The notes beneath the pieces are model-generated. The model had not been told where the DNA came from and searched no databases. It saw only the letters and a list, made by a program, of their open reading frames with translations. Below are positions 58,399-64,000 of a stretch of 64,000 nt of DNA, piece by piece. The stretch is taken from assembly GCF_032118995.1 (NCBI RefSeq), contig NC_092665.1, forward strand, positions 15,148,012 to 15,212,011, read 5' to 3'. This stretch comes from Asterias amurensis (lineage: Eukaryota; Echinodermata; Asteroidea; Forcipulatida; Asteriidae). How positions within the stretch are numbered: the first letter of the stretch is position 1; each line of letters begins with the position of its first letter. Made by a program: the position numbers and the translations under genes.

Positions 58399-61020
58399 TC
58401 GGTGACACTAATGTGAACTCTACACAAGAGTATACCAAAGTGGTATTACAAATAACATTACAGTAATTCACATCATTGAACATAATTTGATATAGGGCAT
58501 ATTGCTCGTCCTAATCGCTCGTACAATAAAGCTACTGGCTTCCTCATTATGCTCTCACGTCCTGTTTGCAAACGCTTTTAAAACGTTTGACTCAAATTTA
58601 CACAGTCGAATGTCAATATGAGTACATTGACTATAATTTATTCAAGGACAATGCATACATGTAGAGGGAAATCTTAATATATCTCGATTGTAATCCATGG
58701 GCGTTTCCAGGTATAATGACACATGATTTAGTGAGCAAAGAAACGTATTTGCGAATGTGAACGCGGGGGAGTAAAACATGTTGCTTTAAATTTCGCAACT
58801 GTGTTGGCGATAATTGTTTTCAACATGGAGATTTTGATTCTTCCGTTGTATACAGGCTGGGATACATCTTTGGGCCGGAGGGGGGCAAGACTTTAATTTT
58901 GCAAAAGGGCACTTCCATATAGGTAATCTTAAAGTATATGGGTAACTTTTGACGTGACATCTTAGCTATAAAAGCTCATTTTGAGGAATGTCGTGTATTT
59001 CCCTTAATTCATGCTTAGATAACCCCAGACCAAGAGCAACAGAAACCAATCACTAGATATTTATAAACTAATTTGTATAAATCCAGAGCTTTTAACATGT
59101 TACGTATTGCAGGCAGTAGTAGATATTTCGAATATAAAAAATTCAGAGCTGTCAACACTTGCACTTCTAACATAAAATCAACATAAATTTAAAAAGGGCG
59201 TATAATCAGGGAGATTTTCGAGCAAGGGGAGATTGGTTTATTTGTAGTTTACTCTCTAAAAAACCTTGTTCAAGATTCGCGCGTTCTGTACGGGATAGCA
59301 ACAACAGGCGTTTGTACAGTAACTGACAGATGCAGATGCATGTGAACCCTATCGATACAAGTTTCGATATTAAATGCCATCTCAAAATGTACATCTCTGG
59401 GCGCATATCTCTGCCCGCCTCCCCCAAACCGCATCCACCCAATAATGAAAACGTTTGGTAAACGCCATCGGTGTTGATACAGTTGTGTCATGTGCAATTA
59501 ATAATAAAAGAAGTGCTATTTATTTATGAAGGTCGGTACGTTTCTCTATAGCAACCCCCGGTGAGTAGTGGAAATAGTGGACACATTTAATTGTGAAGCA
59601 GGCCCGATGCTTCGTTTTTGAAAGGGATCAAGGGCACAAAAGCGTTTTCTCCAGAGCACCCTACGAGGAAATTGTACATTTCTGCTGAAGCATTTGAAGG
59701 GCACCACGGCAATGACCAGGGGCATGGAGGCATGATCGCCAATTCGTTGCCTCCGTCAAGTAGGCCTATAGGAAATGGCTGATACAACTAGTAAAATGAC
59801 CACCTCCAATGGTTGTATGGTACTACCATGATTTGAGTGTGTGGTTTTAGAAAGCTTGAACCATGGTGGTAGAAACAAATCCTGGGTGTGCCGCAATGAT
59901 GCATGACTCAGCGCAATATACAAACACATGTGTCGTAACACGAGCACTACGGCCCGCAACCCCACCTTCGTAATAAAGCCATTAAATTAATAAACACTAC
60001 TGCTTTAATTTGATAAATTTTATGTCTGCAATAGGTAGCCTACTAGCGCATATGATACTTTCACGCTCGATAAAAACTGAAGTGATACTTACAATAGACA
60101 TGAAGGTAGAATTAAGTAAAACACTATACATTGTGTCCTCTTACGTAAAGGATGACAGCAAATATAATAGGCTATTATTATAGCCTTCATGTGCTGTAAG
60201 GCAAACTATATACTGCAATCGAACACACTCAATACAAACTGAAATGATACATTATACAATACACATGTAGGTAGAAATAAGTAAAACACTACTCACAAAA
60301 ATTTTACGCAAAGGACAGCAAAGATTTGCAGAATATTCTTATTTCTTTCATGTGCTGTAGGTAGAGCTAATGTGGGGCGCAACGAACTCAGGTCAGAGTG
60401 CGGCCTGCATACAAAACCTGAGTGTGGTTGTGGAAACCATACACAAACGTGAAGTACTTACCCCGTGTCCCCTATGTCACACTCTCTTATTGCTATAGGT
60501 AGTTACAGGTCACGTTAAACCATAGAGCCAGACCTATAGTACAGTAGTAGAGAGGTTTGTCAGGTATTTCTTCTAGCTTTGAATATTGATTCTTATTTTA
60601 AGCTGTGGCTGCCTTTTGATCATTAATTATTACATCACTGGCACGTGATATTTCCTTCTTGTTATCACAACTAGGTAACGTAGACATCTGCCGTAGCGTA
60701 CGCATAAAAGCAGACCATGCATAAAACACCAACAGTGTTTATTTGCATAACAACCGTTTTTGACGTCATTGCGTGGTTGTCGCGGCGATGTCACTTCACT
60801 CATGCTTGAGTGAGCCAGTTTGTAATGGGTTCTCTGACTGCCGATTCGTGGGGGGGGGGGGGGTCGAGCTCCACCAGTCATAGACGTTTGTCAATGCCTT
60901 CGTCGCTTCGAGAGCCTCGACACCAAGCGAGTGGTACGGGAGACCTTGAAGAAACTTTCACATCAAAAAATAACTCCGACGGTCAATTAAACAACAAAAA
61001 TAATAATCATGGCGCGTTTT
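58399..61020. other. Intergenic DNA upstream of PINK1, little recognised
   Basis: 59640-59760 resembles 19610-19740 (CACCACGGCAATGACCAGGG block) and is a repeat fragment. The rest is AT-rich unassigned sequence. Confidence 0.4.
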
Positions 61021-61047
61021 ATGTTCTCCAACGAAAAAATTATTGGC

Positions 61048-61139
61048 AGGATTGAACTAAAGAGGGCGGCCTTTGTTATTGACATCGCACGACAGGATTG
61101 AACTAAAGAGGGCGGCCTTTGTTATTGACATCGCACGAC
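61048..61139. repeat. 46-bp tandem duplication ~300 bp upstream of the PINK1 start
   Basis: Two identical units, each starting AGGATTGAACTAAAGAGGGC and ending ACATCGCACGAC. Confidence 0.9.
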
Positions 61140-61435
61140 GTCAAACAACAGACATCAACATGTGACATCATGTCTAAAAATACACACGATCTATTTTCTG
61201 TGACTAGGTAGGGGTGTGTCGCGGTTCTTATTTCATCAGAAATTCGACGTTCGACGGCTGTCTTGATACCAATTATATGGGCCCACTGGGCCCCTTATCC
61301 CTTAAACTGTAAAGATATTAAGAACAGTCTTTTTTCTGCAAGAACATATTAAGTAAACCTCCTTTGAGCGGGGGATTTTTCTCTCCCAGATCCAACTTTG
61401 TGTGCCGTGTGCGTGGAGGGTGAAATCTGTGCACG

Positions 61436-63646
61436 ATGTCATTAATACGGCTCGCTCTTGCAGAAGTTGTCAGACTTGCGCGGCGAAGGGTTCTTCTGGG
61501 AACGTATAAAAACAACCGCTACCCAGCAGTAAAACCTCAAAATCAGGCAGTTTCAGCAAGACTTAGCCTCCAGAAGACACCGATAACCGGTCAGAGAGGT
61601 AGAGTTCAGAGCTTTGCTGCTCAGTTGCGTCGGAATGCGGCGCTGAGGTTCATCGAAACTCGCAATGCTGCTTACGGGAGAAGAGCAGCGAGATGGGGAG
61701 GTTTGTTCCCCGGGTTTGCCTTCGTGGGGCTGACCCTAGCTGCAGGGGAAAGTGACCGTCTTCTCGGCAATGGGAATGAGACGGTGCGAAAGTTGCCACT
61801 GGACACGTGCTGCGATATAGTTAGGGTGAGGTTTTAATTTAGACTTTGGCTTGGGATTCCCTACAAATCTTTTATTTTCTCAAGTAGTTCAGTCCACTGA
61901 CCCTCCCTTGGTCTTGCACTTCCCTTGCTCTTACCATGCTCTAACTAAGACTTAATATACATGCACATGTAGTCCGAACCCATGTATGTTCCAACACCCC
62001 TACTTGTATGCAGGATTATGGTTAGTTCCGCTATTGTCTCCACAATAGCATTACAAATAATAAGAGGTGAACATTTCACCCCCCCCCCCAATAGTATAGT
62101 GCACCGCCACCCCAATGCAGAATTCACATTGAAAACAACTATTTTTAAATGTTGTTTCAGGATATTTTTGGTAGGGAAGACAAACATCTTGACCCTCATC
62201 TTGAAGAAAAAGATTTCCCCTCCGACATCACATCTTACGACATCTCCAAGACACTTCTTGGCAAAGGTACAAGTGCCTCCATCTATGCAGCAAGACTGTT
62301 GACCCTCTCGGAGGAAAGAGAACTGGAAGACGAAGACTCTCTTGATGAGGAAGTCGATGATGAGAATGAAGATGACTGGGAGATGGTTTCTGATGATGGA
62401 GGACTGAGATCTGGTAATCTTCAAGATGCTGAGAGTGAGACCGTTGAAGGATTCACTTTGCTTGGGAGACTGGAGGAGGTCTCAGATGCAGATGAAGATG
62501 TTCTTGATGAGGCCAGCGAAAAATGTTCTCAAGAACTTCCTTCTGAGGCAGATACTTGTGAAAGCTATGATCTGGCTGTGAAGGTGAGACCATCAACCGA
62601 GCAAAACCAGGGGCCTATTTCACAAAGCCCTCAGATTCATATACCATTAGTAATACCATGTCAGTTATTCCACGGAGCAATGCTAGTGTATTTGCACCAT
62701 GGTAAAATACTGATTTGTGTTGTGACATCACACTTTACGTAAGCAATTAAGATTGATTCGCAGTTGAGATCAATCGTAGCTCTTTGTAAAATCAAGCCAT
62801 GGAATTACATTGAGGTCATGACCTTTGTTGCCCCTGTTTTTGTCCTTGGTGCCCCTTCAAAAGTTTCCAATAGACTTATTTCGAGAATTCAGAATGGAAG
62901 TGTCGATCGAAAATGGAAATGGCCTGACCCTCTCAAAAATTAAATTACAGGCCTGCGAAACTTTTTTTAAAGATTCTTTTTCCATTATGTTTTAAGAAAC
63001 AGACGGTAAAAAGCCAATCTTGCCAGATATGGAGTAACAAAAACAATCAGCCAGTCTCACGAAATGCCTATAGATGGTTAAAGGAACACGTTGCCTTGGA
63101 TCGGACGAGTTGGTCAAAACAAAAGCGTTTGTAACCGTTTTTTATAAAATGCATATGGTTGGAAAGATGTTTTAAAAGTATAATACAATGATCCACACAA
63201 GTTTGCCTCGAAATTGCGTGGTTTTCCTTCTACTGTGCGAACTAACATGGTCGGCCATTTATGGGGGTCAAAATTTTGACCCCCATAAATGGCCGACGTG
63301 TTAGTCGACGATGTAAAAGGAAAACCACGCAATTTCGAGGCATGTTTGTGTGGATCATTGTATTCTACTTTTACAACATCTTTCTACCCATATGTATTTT
63401 ATAAAAAACGGTTACAAACGCTTTTCAAAGACCAACTCGACCGATCCAAGGCAACGTGTTCCTTTAAACACAGTCAATAAGTTTATCTTTTAATCATTTT
63501 CACCTGATATTTTCACAGATGATGTTCAACTACGACATAGACTCCAACTTCTTGGCCATCTCACACGCTTTCCAGAGAGAGTACTTGCCTCTCTGGCCAG
63601 CAGCCGTAACCAAGGGAACCTTTGGAACTGTCCAATGGGAGAACGG
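61436..63646 (+). CDS. PINK1: PINK1 mitochondrial serine/threonine kinase (first three coding exons, partial)
   Basis: PINK1 senses mitochondrial damage and phosphorylates ubiquitin and Parkin on the outer membrane. Exons: 61436-61825, 62161-62583 and 63519-63646 (next donor GTAAGA), 314 residues plus two bases. Residues 1-75 are arginine-rich and acid-poor, as in a mitochondrial presequence, with QSFAAQLRR matching the conserved motif. A short hydrophobic segment (GGLFPGFAFVGLTLAAG, about 88-104) fits the membrane helix cut by PARL. DIFGREDKHLDP leads to the glycine-rich loop ISKTLLGKGTSASIYAA (from 158). A very acidic insert (about 181-265) precedes the ATP-binding lysine K271 in LAVK. Exon 3 continues MMFNYDIDSNFLAISHAF and EYLPLWPA, typical of PINK1. 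The rest of the kinase domain and the C-terminal extension lie off the right edge. Confidence 0.93.
62605..62800. repeat. Possible degraded MITE in PINK1 intron 2
   Basis: GGGCCTATTTCACAAAGCCC at the left and GTAGCTCTTTGTAAAATCAA at the right are weakly inverse, in the style of family D. Confidence 0.3.
63080..63467. repeat. MITE family B with intact central palindrome (PINK1 intron 2)
   Basis: TTAA-flanked ends AGGAACACGTTGCCTTGGAT and inverse. The exact centre, 63252-63295, is a perfect 44-bp palindrome around GTCAAAATTTTGAC. Confidence 0.85.
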
Positions 63647-63789
63647 GTAAGAAAATTGTGTAGCACCAAAGATTTTGAAAGGCTATGTTCAATTGGATAC
63701 AAGGATGTATTATTAGTAATGAATATTTTTTTGAGTTGATAGATGGAATGTTCCATTCACTGAGGCGAAGCATGGTGTACCCAAGTAGA

Positions 63790-63995
63790 CTAGTTCGTGC
63801 TGCAGGCCCTCTTTTTCTAAAAGCCTGTAACTTAAGTAAGCACAAAAATGTGCTTACCACAAGGTGGTTTTTAGCTAGAATGCCATACATTATAGTCCCC
63901 ATTTATGCCACTGGTACCCTTGTCATCTTGCTTAGCCTAAAAAATTTGCTAAGTAGAGTTTTCTGCTTTACAGCTTTATGAAATTGGTCCCTGAT
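63790..63995. repeat. Degraded family C element in the PINK1 intron 3 region
   Basis: Right end reads AGCTTTATGAAATTGGTCCC. The left arm has AAGTAAGCACAAAAATGTGC. Runs to the window edge. Confidence 0.45.
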
Positions 63996-64000
63996 AAATG

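Noticed and set aside
61945-62424. 159-residue open frame on the minus strand
   Set aside because: It lies antisense to PINK1 exon 2, whose splice sites and protein match are strong. The antisense frame has no motif.
1-64000. CRISPR arrays, operons, ribosome binding sites
   Set aside because: The DNA is eukaryotic nuclear. Direct repeats seen are tandem duplications or transposon ends without spacer structure.

Overview
The window is animal nuclear DNA: spliced genes with GT-AG introns, low gene density, and many short inverted-repeat transposons. The proteins (invertebrate-type REV1, PINK1 and scramblases, plus an Ig/TIR immune-type receptor) and the style of the MITE families suggest an invertebrate deuterostome, most likely an echinoderm such as a sea star. 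That placement is inference and no marker gene proves it.

Layout. 1-6930 (-): first eight coding exons of REV1, the translesion-synthesis scaffold and deoxycytidyl transferase; the 3' part lies off the left edge. 9777-21886 (-): a complete eight-exon phospholipid scramblase (PLSCR-A). 23009-23733 (+): a small gene, probably two exons, for a secreted or single-pass protein with one fibronectin type III domain. 26924-28747 (-): a two-exon class A peptide-type GPCR, with a possible non-coding first exon and TATA promoter near 30520-30730. 32200-42969 (-): a complete thirteen-exon receptor of 875 residues with signal peptide, novel N-terminal region, one Tie-like EGF module, four Ig-like domains, one membrane helix and a TIR domain. 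47985-52607 (-): a second, nine-exon scramblase (PLSCR-B) with a proline/glutamine/glycine/tyrosine-rich N-terminus. 61436-63646 (+): the first three coding exons of PINK1, running off the right edge.

The genes do not form one pathway. The two scramblases are paralogues in the same orientation. REV1 (DNA damage tolerance), PINK1 (mitochondrial quality control), the GPCR and the TIR receptor are unrelated housekeeping and signalling genes. I followed codon phase across every splice junction in the REV1, GPCR, TIR receptor, scramblase and PINK1 models, and each joins in frame.

Introns and intergenic DNA hold at least fifteen families of short inverted-repeat elements. Five of them share TTAA target sites and AG-purine or AGC termini, pointing to one transposase superfamily (Kolobok-like or piggyBac-like). 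There are also a 2.3-kb non-autonomous TA-flanked element in PLSCR-A intron 2, a 1.06-kb foldback element and an almost perfect 112-bp hairpin in REV1 intron 1, two LINE 3' fragments, tRNA-derived SINE pieces, and several young tandem duplications. I saw no retroviral or other virus-derived element, no CRISPR array, no rRNA and no intact tRNA gene.
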